Assembly: GCA_945897915.1 (NCBI GenBank)
Contig: CAMDGB010000022.1
Coordinates: forward strand, 1-38,109
DNA length: 38,109 bases
From: Chryseobacterium gleum
Lineage (GTDB): Bacteria; Bacteroidota; Bacteroidia; Flavobacteriales; Flavobacteriaceae
Direction of reading: 5' to 3'
Shown piece by piece: positions 16,438 to 25,800 of this stretch. The translations under genes and the position numbers were made by a program. Below the pieces are notes generated by a model. That model saw only the letters and a program-made list of their open reading frames with translations, had not been told where the DNA came from and did no database searches. Each line of letters begins with the position of its first letter. Position 1 is the first letter of the stretch.

Positions 16438-17191
16438 CTTTCGAAATTTCAAGTAATTCATCAATAGTTATAGTTTTATAACTTTCTGATTGCAAAAATA
16501 GCAATAACTGTTCCAAAACCGAAACTGTTTTTGTAGAAGTATCATGCAATAATATAATACTCCCTGGTTGCACTCTTTTTTTTATTCTCTCTAAAATTAA
16601 GTTTTCACTTTCTATAACCGTGTCTAATGAACGTATATTCCAACCAATAGCTATTTGATTGGTTTTAGAAATAGCTTTTGCAATATTCGGATTTGTGATT
16701 CCAAATGGAGGTCTATAGAATCTAGTTTTTACATTTACCAGTTGAGTTATTAATTCATTAGTTTGTACAATTTCAGCAACTATTTTTTCTGTCGGAAAAA
16801 AACCATTTAAATTAGAATGAGAGTAGGAATGATTGCCAATGTTATGACCTTCAGTAATTATTCTTTCAACAGTTTTTGGATATTTTTCAATCTGTTTTCC
16901 GATGAAAAAAAAAGTGGCTTTTGCATTATATTTCGATAATAAATCTAAAATTTCAATCGTTTTTTCGTGTGGACCATCATCAAAAGTAAGTGCAATAACT
17001 TTGTCTTTACATGTGTTTGATTTAGAAATATTTCTTGAAAAATAATTCAATCTCATGTCGAATGCGCCCCAAGTTGTAATTCCTAAAAAGGCTAAACACA
17101 ATACAACGTAAGAAACTGTACTAACTTTTATAAAAAAGAAAAATAGTAGCAGAATAAAAAATAAAAAAACAGAATATTTATGTTTTAACAT
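16397..17191 (-). CDS. Polysaccharide deacetylase (NodB-type, membrane-anchored)
   Basis: 264 residues. Two hydrophobic helices occupy residues 7-42. The NodB catalytic domain follows: TFDDGPH (69-75, catalytic Asp plus metal-binding Asp), the metal-binding His pair in GNHSYSH (His121, His125), FYRPPFG, and ILLHD near residue 220. This is a full motif set, so an active carbohydrate esterase 4 deacetylase is expected on the periplasmic side. Its substrate here is unknown; it may deacetylate a sugar added by the cluster's glycosyltransferase or act on an acyl group of the pigment. It overlaps the chain-length-factor gene by 7 bases. Confidence 0.87.
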   Translation of the reverse strand: MLKHKYSVFLFFILLLFFFFIKVSTVSYVVLCLAFLGITTWGAFDMRLNYFSRNISKSNTCKDKVIALTFDDGPHEKTIEILDLLSKYNAKATFFFIGKQIEKYPKTVERIITEGHNIGNHSYSHSNLNGFFPTEKIVAEIVQTNELITQLVNVKTRFYRPPFGITNPNIAKAISKTNQIAIGWNIRSLDTVIESENLILERIKKRVQPGSIILLHDTSTKTVSVLEQLLLFLQSESYKTITIDELLEISKDENENITFSTGHL

Positions 17192-18246
17192 TTGGATAAT
17201 AGTACTAAACTATGTTCTTTACCTTGAAACTGATTATATAAAAGTGCTTTTGAAAAATTAGATTTCTCAATAGCATTAATTTTTACAATTGATGGAATAA
17301 CTTGATTTTTAAGAATTGAAGCTGCAACCCAAAATCCAAATGCAGAAGCCGTATTGAATTCACCACATAAATGTTTGTAATAAATTTGCGGAACTTCATT
17401 AAAAATTTCCCCTGCAATTATGTAATATTCATCAAAATTGATATCACCATTGTTTCCAAAAACAACCGTATCAATATCTTCTTTTTTTAAGTTATTCTTA
17501 TTTAAAAACTCACTTATAAAACTTTCAATTTCATTAGGCTCTAATTCATTTTGAATTTGTAAAGCTTCTAAAACAGCATAAGTACTTTCTTTTTGAACAT
17601 TTTCAAGAGTAACGAATGTTGCACCTTCGCTATAAACTACTCCAGAAGAATTGGAATTTAAAACAGAATAGGGTAAATCATTTTCTTTTTTAATAATATT
17701 AGTAAGTTTAAATAACTCCATTGTATGTGAAGATGTTTCATCTGCAGCACCAACTAAAATGGTATTTTCTTCCTTGTTTTCAATTTGCATTTTTGCATCT
17801 AACAAAGCAGATTCAAAAGAAATGGCGCCATTCACATAAGTAAAATTATAACCTTTACAACCTAACCCTAAAGCAATTTGTGCGCCAACTGTGTTATGAG
17901 TTGATTGTATAAAATTGGTTGGCGTTAAATATTCTTCGTTATTATCTATTAATGCCTTTAAAAATTTTTCTGAATCTTCAATGCACCCCATTCCAGTTCC
18001 TGTAATAATCGCGTCTGGAATAGTAATATTCGCTTCTTTTAAAGCTTTTGTAGAAGCTGCTATACTAATTTTAACAACTTTTGACATTCTTCTTGCTGCT
18101 GCTGGTGAAATTAATTCTTTATAAGATGGTTGAATCGCGTACACAACATTTTCCGTTGTATTGATTATAACCGATTCTAAGAAAGAAGTTTCAAAAGTAT
18201 CTTGAGCTGAGACGCATCCCATGCCATTAATGTAGCACTTTCCCAT
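17185..18246 (-). CDS. Ketosynthase-like chain-length factor (no catalytic Cys)
   Basis: 353 residues with a ketoacyl-synthase fold (MGKCYINGMGCVSAQ start, HNTVGAQIALGLGC near 117-130). The nucleophilic-elbow region reads TYVNGAISFES (136-146), where active ketosynthases have ACSS or ACASG, so the catalytic Cys is absent. This matches ketosynthase-like chain-length factors (ApeC type) of aryl polyene systems. The start overlaps the stop of the ketosynthase gene as TAATG, so both are probably made in equal amounts and form a KS/CLF heterodimer that sets polyene length. Confidence 0.85.
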   Translation of the reverse strand: MGKCYINGMGCVSAQDTFETSFLESVIINTTENVVYAIQPSYKELISPAAARRMSKVVKISIAASTKALKEANITIPDAIITGTGMGCIEDSEKFLKALIDNNEEYLTPTNFIQSTHNTVGAQIALGLGCKGYNFTYVNGAISFESALLDAKMQIENKEENTILVGAADETSSHTMELFKLTNIIKKENDLPYSVLNSNSSGVVYSEGATFVTLENVQKESTYAVLEALQIQNELEPNEIESFISEFLNKNNLKKEDIDTVVFGNNGDINFDEYYIIAGEIFNEVPQIYYKHLCGEFNTASAFGFWVAASILKNQVIPSIVKINAIEKSNFSKALLYNQFQGKEHSLVLLSKC

Positions 18247-19436
18247 TAGTTTTTAGAAAATATTAACGTAGAACAGTTCCCTCCAAATCCGAAAGAATTA
18301 GAAAGCACATGCTGTATCTCTTTTTCTTTAAGCGTTAATTGTGGCGTTAAATTGAATTCTGCCATATTTGTTTTAAAATTTAAATTTGGAAAAATAATAT
18401 TATTTTGAAGCGCTAAAACGCTATAAACTGCTTCAATACCTGCGGCTGCGGCTAAAGTATGACCTGTGAAAGGTTTTGTAGAACTAAAATCTGGAACCTT
18501 GTTCCCAAAAATTCTAATAATAGCTCTTCCTTCAGATAAATCATTATTAGGTGTTGCTGTTCCATGTGCGTTGATATAATCAATTGCACTTGGTTGAATT
18601 TTAGCCATTTTGAACGCTTTATTCATAGCTAAAAAAGCACCATCACCGTTTTCAGAAGAAGCCGTTTGATGAAATGCATCATTCGCATTTCCGAAACCAG
18701 CAACATAAGCTAACACTTTTTTATTTTCTTTTTGTACGATTTTTTCAGATTCTAAAACAAGAAAAGCTGCGGCTTCACCTAAATTAAGACCTTTTCTATT
18801 ATTATCAAAAGGAGCATTACACTCGTCAGATAAAATCATTAAAGTTTTAAATCCATTGATGGTAAACTTTGCTAAAGCATCAGTTCCGCCAACCACTACT
18901 CTATCAAGCTCGCCTGAGTCGATTAATCTTGCGCCAAGCATTATTGAATTTGCTGCAGAAGAACAAGCTGTACTTATTGTTGTAACTAACCCTTTTAATC
19001 CAATACAATTAGCAATTTTTTGAGAATTATCTCCAATATCATGACTGGCAATGTATTTTCTACATGTTTTATTTTCAAAATAATCGTAATAATATTTTTC
19101 AGTCATATCCATTCCGCCAACGCTAGTTGCTGAAATTAGACCTGATTTATATTCATTGATATCTACAATATTAGCATTTTCTAAGGCTTGTTTTGCCGCA
19201 ATAGCTCCTAATAAAGCAGTTCGTGAAAAATTATTATCACTGGGTAAATTAAGTTGCTCTGCTAGTTGCTGATTAGTTTGTTTGATTTCTCCTACTTTAA
19301 TCACATTTTTATGAATGGTTTCAAAATTTGAAATTGTTGAAAGACCTGTTTTTATAGAAACTAATGAATGAAAATTTTCTTCAACCGTAGTACCAATTGA
19401 AGAAATAATTCCCATGCCTGTTATTGCAACTTTCAT
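18246..19436 (-). CDS. Beta-ketoacyl-ACP synthase (FabF-type KS, partner of the chain-length factor)
   Basis: 396 residues from the Met at 19436, where MKVAITGMGIISSIGT begins the fold exactly. An upstream Met at 19502 would overlap the ACP gene and add 22 residues with no family match. The catalytic triad is visible: Cys158 in STACSSAAN, His in INAHGTATPNND, and His in KPFTGHTLAAAAG. Role: decarboxylative condensation of malonyl-ACP during aryl polyene elongation, in the cytosol. It begins 13 bases after the ACP stop and ends as TAATG with the chain-length factor. Confidence 0.9.
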   Translation of the reverse strand: MKVAITGMGIISSIGTTVEENFHSLVSIKTGLSTISNFETIHKNVIKVGEIKQTNQQLAEQLNLPSDNNFSRTALLGAIAAKQALENANIVDINEYKSGLISATSVGGMDMTEKYYYDYFENKTCRKYIASHDIGDNSQKIANCIGLKGLVTTISTACSSAANSIMLGARLIDSGELDRVVVGGTDALAKFTINGFKTLMILSDECNAPFDNNRKGLNLGEAAAFLVLESEKIVQKENKKVLAYVAGFGNANDAFHQTASSENGDGAFLAMNKAFKMAKIQPSAIDYINAHGTATPNNDLSEGRAIIRIFGNKVPDFSSTKPFTGHTLAAAAGIEAVYSVLALQNNIIFPNLNFKTNMAEFNLTPQLTLKEKEIQHVLSNSFGFGGNCSTLIFSKN

Positions 19437-19449
19437 ATATTTATCTATA

Positions 19450-19707
19450 TTATTTTGTTCTGTTTTCAGAAATATATTTTGCCATTTTTTCAACTGATTC
19501 AAAAATAGATTTTCCTTCTTTTGGATCTGCTAATCTGATTCCGTATTCTTTATCTAAAAGAACAATTAATTCTAAAGCATCAATAGAATCTAATCCTAAA
19601 CCTTCACCAAATAATGGATCATTATCGTTTATATCTTCAATTGCAATATCTTCTAAATTTAGTGCTTCAATAACTTTTGTTTTCAATTCTAACTTTAATG
19701 CTTCCAT
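19450..19707 (-). CDS. Acyl carrier protein (ACP 1)
   Basis: 85 residues, acidic, four-helix ACP pattern. Ser41 in GLGLDSIDALEL is the predicted phosphopantetheine attachment site. Located directly before its likely ketosynthase. No phosphopantetheinyl transferase gene is in the window, so a housekeeping one must activate it. It differs from the second ACP at 30887 in the segment after the serine (IDALELIVLLDK here, LDYVDLVVSIES there), so the two probably serve different synthases. Confidence 0.93.
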   Translation of the reverse strand: MEALKLELKTKVIEALNLEDIAIEDINDNDPLFGEGLGLDSIDALELIVLLDKEYGIRLADPKEGKSIFESVEKMAKYISENRTK

Positions 19708-19709
19708 AA

Positions 19710-20324
19710 TTATTTGTTATATAATGTTTGTAATATTTCTTTATTGTGTGCTATTTTTCCTGATTTTTCAACCAAATAAACAAAAGCTTTGTATTCATTT
19801 TTATAATATTCTACCCAACCACATAATACTTTTTTAGCTTTATTACTTTCTAATAAATAAGAAGTGTAATTTGACATAAAATCTGCTTTAAAATCATCAA
19901 AAACAAAAAAAGCATTTTCCGTTTTCAATTGATTTTTAATACTTATTTCACCCACGCAAATATTAGGCAAGGTATAAACAAAAACCGCAGGACTTGGAAA
20001 ATAATTTTCACTATCTGATATGGATTCTTGGTATTTTACATCTGAATCTAAACTAGAGGAATTATTTGCAAAAATAAGTGCAATGTTGTTTTCTTCTTCA
20101 ATATTAATATTGTTTTTCAAAATTGCTTCTGCTGCTAAAAAGGCTAATTTACTTAAATTATCCATCTTAAAAAATTTTGGATAGTCTAAACCAATCGCTT
20201 TTGAAGCGTTTTTTATAAACTCAGGAAACAACACTTCTTTCATTTCTATAACGGAAGTTCCATTTAGTTGAAGCGAATTATTTTCTATTTTACAATAGTT
20301 TGATATGTAATAATTTGTTGTCAA
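19710..20324 (-). CDS. Half-size ketosynthase-like protein, no catalytic Cys
   Basis: 204 residues resembling only the first half of a thiolase-fold ketosynthase: [15 protein letters not shown], then [14 protein letters not shown], then the region [19 protein letters not shown], and [10 protein letters not shown] where the nucleophilic elbow would be. No Cys, His or second-half motifs are visible. Between the ACP and another ketosynthase, 2 bases from each. It may be a structural or regulatory partner of a ketosynthase. The family has been labelled 3-oxoacyl-ACP synthase by similarity; catalysis is unlikely from the residues seen. Confidence 0.75.
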   Translation of the reverse strand: MTTNYYISNYCKIENNSLQLNGTSVIEMKEVLFPEFIKNASKAIGLDYPKFFKMDNLSKLAFLAAEAILKNNINIEEENNIALIFANNSSSLDSDVKYQESISDSENYFPSPAVFVYTLPNICVGEISIKNQLKTENAFFVFDDFKADFMSNYTSYLLESNKAKKVLCGWVEYYKNEYKAFVYLVEKSGKIAHNKEILQTLYNK

Positions 20325-20326
20325 AT

Positions 20327-21463
20327 TTAATTTATTTTTTCAAATAATACTGCTGTATTACATCCCCCAAACCCTGATGCTGTTTTTAAGAAATATGTAA
20401 TTTCTGTTTTTTTGTTTTCTTTTAAAATAGCAATCGGGATTGAAACTCCAGAGTTTACAAATCCTTTTGAAGCTAATAATTCATTGTGGTATAACGACTT
20501 TAAAGCTATTACAATTTCTAATAATCCCGAAGCGCCTAACGTATGACCGAAATATCCTTTTAGACTATTTGTCGCAACAGTATCAATGTTTGATCTTGAA
20601 AATGCAATTGCTTCCATTTCATCATTATACAAAGTTGCTGTTCCATGAGCTGAAATATAATCCAATTTGTCCTTTCTAATTTTTGCTTCTTTAAAGGCGC
20701 TTTCAATACTTTTATGTAATCCTTCCCCGGTTCTTGATGGTCCAGAAATGTGATTAGCATCGTTTACTGCTCCGTCACCAATAATTGCAATGGCATTATT
20801 TATTGGCTTTTGTGTTGTAATAAAAACTGCTGCGCTCGCTTCTCCCAATGTCACTCCATTTCGTGAAGCATCATAAGGTGTGCAAGGCGTTTTACTTATA
20901 GCTTGAAAAGAGTTAAATCCTGAAAAAACAAATTCTGAAATTTCATCACCAGCAATTACAAATGCATTTTCGTAGGCCCCTAATTGTATCATTCTTTTTG
21001 CAACAGAAACGGCTAAAACTCCAGAAACACAGGCATTGGAAACTACAATAGGTTCCGTTTTAAATCCAAAAAATGTATTGATTTTTTTTGCTAATGTACT
21101 TAAAAGTGCATCTTCAATTGGTAATTCCTGATTTTCTAACAAAGATATGTTTCCTTTTGTTGTAGAAAGTATTAAAACTGATTTCTCAGAAATTTTATTT
21201 TTAGTAACAATGGGATGCAATACTAAAATTAGCATTTTTTCTAATTTCGTAAATTGTCTTTCATTGGTAACTTTTAAGAAACTTTCATTCAGTTTTTCAG
21301 TATCAATATTTGAGGCATAAACAGATGTAAGATTCCCAAAATTTTCATGAAATTGAATTCCAGATTGCCCATTTATTAGTGCCTCCCAATTGGTTTCTAA
21401 ATCAAAACCTAAGGGAGTAACGCAATTAGCATCGGTAATGTAAATTGGTATATTTGTTATCAT
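20327..21463 (-). CDS. Beta-ketoacyl-ACP synthase (second KS)
   Basis: 378 residues from the ATG at 21463, which overlaps the thioesterase stop as ATGA; a start at 21490 would add 9 residues of no family match. Catalytic Cys145 lies in SNACVSGVL, His in [12 protein letters not shown], and His in [12 protein letters not shown], so all three residues are kept. The N-terminal half is less conserved than in FabF ([18 protein letters not shown]). Together with the half-size KS-like protein it may form an initiation or priming synthase acting on the coumaroyl starter, an inference from position. Confidence 0.88.
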   Translation of the reverse strand: MITNIPIYITDANCVTPLGFDLETNWEALINGQSGIQFHENFGNLTSVYASNIDTEKLNESFLKVTNERQFTKLEKMLILVLHPIVTKNKISEKSVLILSTTKGNISLLENQELPIEDALLSTLAKKINTFFGFKTEPIVVSNACVSGVLAVSVAKRMIQLGAYENAFVIAGDEISEFVFSGFNSFQAISKTPCTPYDASRNGVTLGEASAAVFITTQKPINNAIAIIGDGAVNDANHISGPSRTGEGLHKSIESAFKEAKIRKDKLDYISAHGTATLYNDEMEAIAFSRSNIDTVATNSLKGYFGHTLGASGLLEIVIALKSLYHNELLASKGFVNSGVSIPIAILKENKKTEITYFLKTASGFGGCNTAVLFEKIN

Positions 21464-21909
21464 TTTAATAATCCTACACTTTTTTTCCATTCTTCATAAA
21501 AAGAAGGCGCATTTAATACTAAATTTCCGTCGCTATCTAAAAATACTTGAACCGTTTCACCTGTACAAGCTACTTCATTATTACTATCGTAAATTACATA
21601 TCTAAAAATCATTTTAGCAGCTGGCGAATCTACAATTTTAGTTTCAATTCTAGCCACGTCACCATATCGTAAAGATAGTTTATGTTCACAAACAGATTTT
21701 ACAATTGGCGTAGTAAATCCATACTTTTGTACATCTAAATAGGAAATTCCATGCAATCTTCCAAAAGCTTCTCTTCCGTCTTCAAAATAGGAAATATAAC
21801 AGCCGTGCCATACAATTCCTAATGGGTCTGTTTCATTAAATCGAATTCTAATATCATTAGAAACACTTAAATGTGAGGCTTCGTTATACTGCTCTTTTCT
21901 TTTTATCAT
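21460..21909 (-). CDS. Acyl-CoA/acyl-ACP thioesterase, hotdog fold (4HBT type)
   Basis: About 149 residues from the Met at 21909; a Met at 21921 would add 4 residues. The 4-hydroxybenzoyl-CoA thioesterase signature is FNETDPLGIVWHGCYISYFEDGRE, where the Asp is the catalytic base and the Tyr/Phe pair caps the site. A thioesterase here could release the finished polyene acid, free stalled ACPs, or hydrolyse CoA esters. Start overlaps the end of the ABC permease by 26 bases. Confidence 0.85.
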   Translation of the reverse strand: MIKRKEQYNEASHLSVSNDIRIRFNETDPLGIVWHGCYISYFEDGREAFGRLHGISYLDVQKYGFTTPIVKSVCEHKLSLRYGDVARIETKIVDSPAAKMIFRYVIYDSNNEVACTGETVQVFLDSDGNLVLNAPSFYEEWKKSVGLLK

Positions 21910-23179
21910 ATTTAATCGCAATAAAAATAGTAATTACAAAAAACAAAAGTAGTAAAAATATTTCTGGGAGAATTTCTACAGGGTTTGCTTTACGTAGTAA
22001 AACATCGTAAAATGCATTTAATCCCCAATTCATAGGAGAAATATGTGAAATAATTTGCATTACTTTTGGCATGGCAAATACTGGAACCCAAACTCCGCCT
22101 ATTGCAGCTAAAATAACTACGGAAGTAGCTCCAAAAGGAGCAGATTGTTCTTGTGTTTTTGCAATTGTTCCTAATAAAATTCCAAACCCAATTGCTGCTA
22201 ATCCTGAAAACAGTGCTACAACACTCAATAAAAAGAATTTTCCGTCTAAATCTAAAGTTGGTAATATTAGGTAAGGGAATAAATACATTCCAACTAAAAC
22301 CATAAGATAAAACTGAATCATACAAATTACCAAATAAGTAATTGTTTTACCTGCAATAACTATAGAGTAAGAAACTGGATTGGTTAATAATCGAATTTGT
22401 GTGCCTTGACCTTTCTCTTTAACAATGTTAATAGATAAAGGAACTATTATAAAAAAAATGGCGAATAAAGTCCAAGCTGGTACATTGTGTTGTACTGAAT
22501 TTGGGAGCACTTCTTTGTTATCAACTGTAGGCATAATTTCTTTGAAAGTAATAAAACTTTCTTGTTCAAAAATAGGCTTTTCTCCTTCTCCTAATTGATC
22601 TTGAAAAGTAGCGTATATTGATTTGGTTTCAATTTGAGAAATCATTTTATCTATACTACTTTTCACATTACTTTTAAAAGTGGCTTGAGTAGCTGGATCA
22701 AAATAAAGTCTGACTTCTTTTTTATCAATTTTTTGTAGTGATACTTCTTTTTTTGGTGCTTCAGAAAGATCTCCAATTCCGAAATTTGAAACAATTTTAT
22801 CTACATTTTGATTTACTTTCAATTGCAAATCTTTACTTAGATTATTAGGAATAATTATAGCCAATTGAAATTTTCCTTTAAAAACAGCTTCTTTGGCAGT
22901 AATTTCTGTTAAATCTTTTCCATCAAGAGAAGATATTATTTCAAACTGACCACTTTTATTTAAATTATTAATTACTGTTTTTGAAATTTCTCCTTTATCG
23001 TTATCGACTAAAATAACAGGAATTTTGCTTTCCGTAATTGTTCTAAAAGTACTATCTTGAATTAATGTAATAGTTATAATTAGTACTAAAGGCATCACAA
23101 ATAAAATGATTAAACCTCCAAAATCTCTCTTCAGTAAAAGAAACTCTTTGTAAACCGACATCCATAATTTATATATCAT
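21884..23179 (-). CDS. ABC-2 type transporter permease
   Basis: 431 residues. One helix at about 22-42 is followed by a roughly 200-residue soluble loop, probably periplasmic, then five helices from about 240 to the C-terminus, including the GVWVPVFAMPKVMQIISHISPMNWG signature before the last helix. Typical ABC-2 permease half-transporter, needing to dimerise. It overlaps the ATPase gene by 11 bases. In this setting it likely exports or flips the pigment or a lipid precursor across the inner membrane, complementing the MMPL protein. Confidence 0.9.
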   Translation of the reverse strand: MIYKLWMSVYKEFLLLKRDFGGLIILFVMPLVLIITITLIQDSTFRTITESKIPVILVDNDKGEISKTVINNLNKSGQFEIISSLDGKDLTEITAKEAVFKGKFQLAIIIPNNLSKDLQLKVNQNVDKIVSNFGIGDLSEAPKKEVSLQKIDKKEVRLYFDPATQATFKSNVKSSIDKMISQIETKSIYATFQDQLGEGEKPIFEQESFITFKEIMPTVDNKEVLPNSVQHNVPAWTLFAIFFIIVPLSINIVKEKGQGTQIRLLTNPVSYSIVIAGKTITYLVICMIQFYLMVLVGMYLFPYLILPTLDLDGKFFLLSVVALFSGLAAIGFGILLGTIAKTQEQSAPFGATSVVILAAIGGVWVPVFAMPKVMQIISHISPMNWGLNAFYDVLLRKANPVEILPEIFLLLLFFVITIFIAIKYDKKKRAV

Positions 23180-23930
23180 CGCGAAGTTCTTTACCAGTTA
23201 ATGAAATGAAAACATCTTCTAAATTATGTGCACAAGTTGTATTCTGAATCAATTGATTTGGCGTACCTTCTGCATAAATTGTTCCTCTATCAATGATGGC
23301 AATTTTCGTGCAAAAATCTTGTGCTTCAGATAAATGATGCGACGTATAAATTATTGTAGTACCTTTTGCATTAAGCTCTTTTAAATAACTTATTATTACA
23401 TTTTTAGCCTGCACATCTACTCCAACTGTTGGTTCGTCTAAAAACAAAATTAAAGGTTCGTGTAAAATTCCTGCAATAAGATTTATTCTTCGTTTCATTC
23501 CACCTGAAAACGTAACAATTTTTTTATCGGCAAATTTTAATAATCCAAGTTGGTCTAAAGCTACTGTAACTTTTTCTTTTAGATTTTTTCCTTTAAGTCC
23601 GTACATACTTCCGAAATACGATAAATTTTCTCTGGCTGTAAGTGTTGGATAAAGTGCATATTCTTGTGGAACAACTCCGATTGACTTTTTGATTTCAAAG
23701 GCATTTTTTTCATAAGTCATATTATTAATGCTGAAAGTACCTGAAGTTGGTTTTATAATTCCGCAAAGCATTGACAACAAAGTAGTTTTCCCAGCTCCAT
23801 TGGGACCAAGCAAACCATATATTTCTTTTTCTTCAATAGTAAGATTTAGATTATTTACTGAAAAACAATCTGCATCTTTATATTGCTTATAAAGTTGGTT
23901 AATTTGAATTATATTTTTGATGTTACTCAC
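23169..23930 (-). CDS. ABC transporter ATP-binding protein
   Basis: 253 residues, complete ATPase: Walker A GPNGAGKTT (42-50), Q-loop GVVPQEYALYP, signature SGGMKRR, Walker B LILFLDEP, and a switch His in YTSHHLSEA. ABCA/DrrA-like subfamily, which drives ABC-2 permeases such as the overlapping neighbour. Cytosolic face of the inner membrane. Confidence 0.93.
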   Translation of the reverse strand: MSNIKNIIQINQLYKQYKDADCFSVNNLNLTIEEKEIYGLLGPNGAGKTTLLSMLCGIIKPTSGTFSINNMTYEKNAFEIKKSIGVVPQEYALYPTLTARENLSYFGSMYGLKGKNLKEKVTVALDQLGLLKFADKKIVTFSGGMKRRINLIAGILHEPLILFLDEPTVGVDVQAKNVIISYLKELNAKGTTIIYTSHHLSEAQDFCTKIAIIDRGTIYAEGTPNQLIQNTTCAHNLEDVFISLTGKELRDDI

Positions 23931-23931
23931 T

Positions 23932-24927
23932 TTAGATTGCTTTTTTAAGTTTTTTGAAAAACTTTTCTTCTAAATCGGCAAGATGAAGCAACTGATCTGC
24001 TAAAGTATTATATACGTCTTCTAAATTACTTCTGTTTTTACAAACTCGAGACGTATTTAATGCGAAATCTCTCCACAAATCACCAATTTGAGTCATTTCA
24101 AATGAGAGCTCTTTCAATTGATCATTCTTTAAAATAACTGCTGCCTCTTGTAAAAAAGCAGCATATATAAATCTGAAACCACCGCCACCTGTTCCAATCT
24201 CTTCTTGCATACGTATCATTTGAGCTAAGTAGTGATTGGCGACTTTTATTCCTTTTGCTTTAGCCCATTTCCTAATGCTTTTTGCTAAATATCTCATGGC
24301 AGCAACACCAACAATTGGAACTGGCGCAAGCATATCATTACAAGTATTTATAATTCCTTTTTTTATGGCAAATCCCCAATTAATTTGAGATGGAAAATGT
24401 GTTGGATAATACATTTGTCCTTTTGGAGAAAGAGTCCCTTTTGCAAACCTGACTTTTTCTAACTCAACTTCTGTAAGTGTTGTTACATTTTCCATTACGG
24501 GATCACTGATTAAAAAAGTATTTCCGCTTTTACCATAAACCACTAAATTGTGTGCATTGAAATGAAAACGATATTCGTCAGGAAAATACTTTAAATTGTA
24601 AACCCCAACTTGTAGTCCTGTTGGAATATTATATTTTAAATTATTTTCTAAAGCAATTTGTGCTTTCTCAGGACTTGAAAATTTTATTCTTTTTACTTTA
24701 ATTCCTAATCTTTTTGCTGCTTTATTGAAAATAAATCCAGGCATTGTTCGGTAACTAATTGCAGGTGCTTGATTGACTTTTAATATTGGTAAATAAAAGA
24801 ATAAAAGCCCAGAACCAATGCCAAAAACCATAGGCTCACTTATATTTATTCCGTTAAATTTTAATAAATTTGAAGCTACTCCGTTTTCACAATGTGCTGA
24901 TTGATAATGTTTAAATTTGGTGATCAT
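23932..24927 (-). CDS. BtrH-like acyltransferase (BtrH_N plus DUF4872 regions)
   Basis: 331 residues. The start matches the BtrH_N domain: HYQSAHCENGVASNLLKFNG with Cys13, SEPMVFGIGSGLLF (30-43), then His126 in FNAHNLVVYG and Asp142 in LISDPV. A Cys-His-Asp triad is therefore plausible. Residues about 190-331 correspond to the DUF4872-type C-terminal half. BtrH of butirosin synthesis moves an acyl group from an ACP to an amino sugar, so this protein is a good candidate to move the aryl polyene acyl group from ACP to the resorcinol hydroxyl. That is inference; no direct evidence distinguishes it from the other acyltransferases here. Lies 1 base from the ATPase gene and overlaps the next by 1 base. 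Confidence 0.82.
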   Translation of the reverse strand: MITKFKHYQSAHCENGVASNLLKFNGINISEPMVFGIGSGLLFFYLPILKVNQAPAISYRTMPGFIFNKAAKRLGIKVKRIKFSSPEKAQIALENNLKYNIPTGLQVGVYNLKYFPDEYRFHFNAHNLVVYGKSGNTFLISDPVMENVTTLTEVELEKVRFAKGTLSPKGQMYYPTHFPSQINWGFAIKKGIINTCNDMLAPVPIVGVAAMRYLAKSIRKWAKAKGIKVANHYLAQMIRMQEEIGTGGGGFRFIYAAFLQEAAVILKNDQLKELSFEMTQIGDLWRDFALNTSRVCKNRSNLEDVYNTLADQLLHLADLEEKFFKKLKKAI

Positions 24928-25331
24928 TACGTTACTTTATAATTTATTAATTCATGAACTGAAATTTGAAATGCGTCAGCATATTTTTGTAAAATTTTGG
25001 TATTTAGTTTTTTAAATACCGTTGGTTTAATGTGTCTTTTAATACGCCATTGCCACATTCCAACATAATCGGCTAATGTTGGCCAATCCATCCTATGAAG
25101 TTCCATGTAATATGCAATTGGACTTACTTTACCTAATTTTATATTTTGTTTCGCTTCTTCAATACGTTCATTAATCGTATTTATAGAACTTTCTAAAGCA
25201 ATAGTTTTTGCTTCCCAACCGGTGCTTAATCCTGTAGTATAATTTCCATTTTCGTCTGTAGCGTAACATAATTCTTTTACATTACTTTTAGATAAATTAC
25301 TTTCATCTTGAGGTATTTCTTTTTTCTTCAT
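24927..25331 (-). CDS. Small protein with HTH-like C-terminal half
   Basis: 134 residues. Residues 1-75 are polar and helical (ESSINTINERIEEAKQNIKLGK). Residues 76-134 read like a variant Cro/CI helix-turn-helix: WPTLADYVGMWQWRIKRHI, then FKKLNTKILQKYADAFQISVHELIN, where the last part is the typical C-terminal helix pair of XRE domains. The recognition helix is unusual (MWQWRIKRHIKP). It sits between the BtrH-like gene and a dehydratase, overlapping the former by 1 base. It could be a cluster regulator or an adaptor that kept only the fold. Confidence 0.72.
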   Translation of the reverse strand: MKKKEIPQDESNLSKSNVKELCYATDENGNYTTGLSTGWEAKTIALESSINTINERIEEAKQNIKLGKVSPIAYYMELHRMDWPTLADYVGMWQWRIKRHIKPTVFKKLNTKILQKYADAFQISVHELINYKVT

Positions 25332-25332
25332 C

Positions 25333-25800
25333 TTACTTTAATTCTTGAATGAATAAATTTATAACCGCTTCTAATAAAATATTTTCTTCATGAAAAGATT
25401 GACATTTCATAGTACAAATACTATATTCATCAGAATCAAATCTTGACACTAAAATAGCAGATGTTTTTATCGTTTGATTTACTTTTGGTAACGTCGAAAC
25501 GGTAGCTTTTTTTATTCCACTAATAAAACCAACTAATTTTACATTTTCTTTTACTTCGTTATCCGCTGAAAGAAAAAAAGTTTGTCCAACAATTGAAGAG
25601 CAAGTTTGGGCTGCATTTTCGATTAATCCTACTTCCGAAAAATAATTTTTCGCTACAAAAACATTATCTTCTTTTATTTTAAAAATAGAAATTACTGAAT
25701 TCGATGTTATCTCCTCTAACACATCAACCATAAGCATTGGTTCTCTGTGCGGTAAAAAATTATTTATATTTATTCCTGTATCCTTCAAAACTTCACTCAT
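25333..25800 (-). CDS. ApeP-like hotdog dehydratase (Glu kept, catalytic His missing)
   Basis: 155 residues, FabZ/ApeP group. NFLPHREPMLMVDVL (14-28) is the conserved N-terminal block. The active-site helix is GLIENAAQTCS with Glu61 in the FabZ catalytic position. The HFPGxP loop that supplies the catalytic His is reduced to AKNYFSEV, so that residue is absent. It overlaps the next dehydratase gene by 8 bases. Likely half of a heterodimeric dehydratase with the His-bearing protein at 14105. Confidence 0.82.
   Translation of the reverse strand: MSEVLKDTGININNFLPHREPMLMVDVLEEITSNSVISIFKIKEDNVFVAKNYFSEVGLIENAAQTCSSIVGQTFFLSADNEVKENVKLVGFISGIKKATVSTLPKVNQTIKTSAILVSRFDSDEYSICTMKCQSFHEENILLEAVINLFIQELK

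Noticed and set aside
19437..19502. Longer N-terminus for the ketosynthase at 18246
   Set aside because: It would overlap the ACP gene, while the ketosynthase fold begins exactly at MKVAITGMG.
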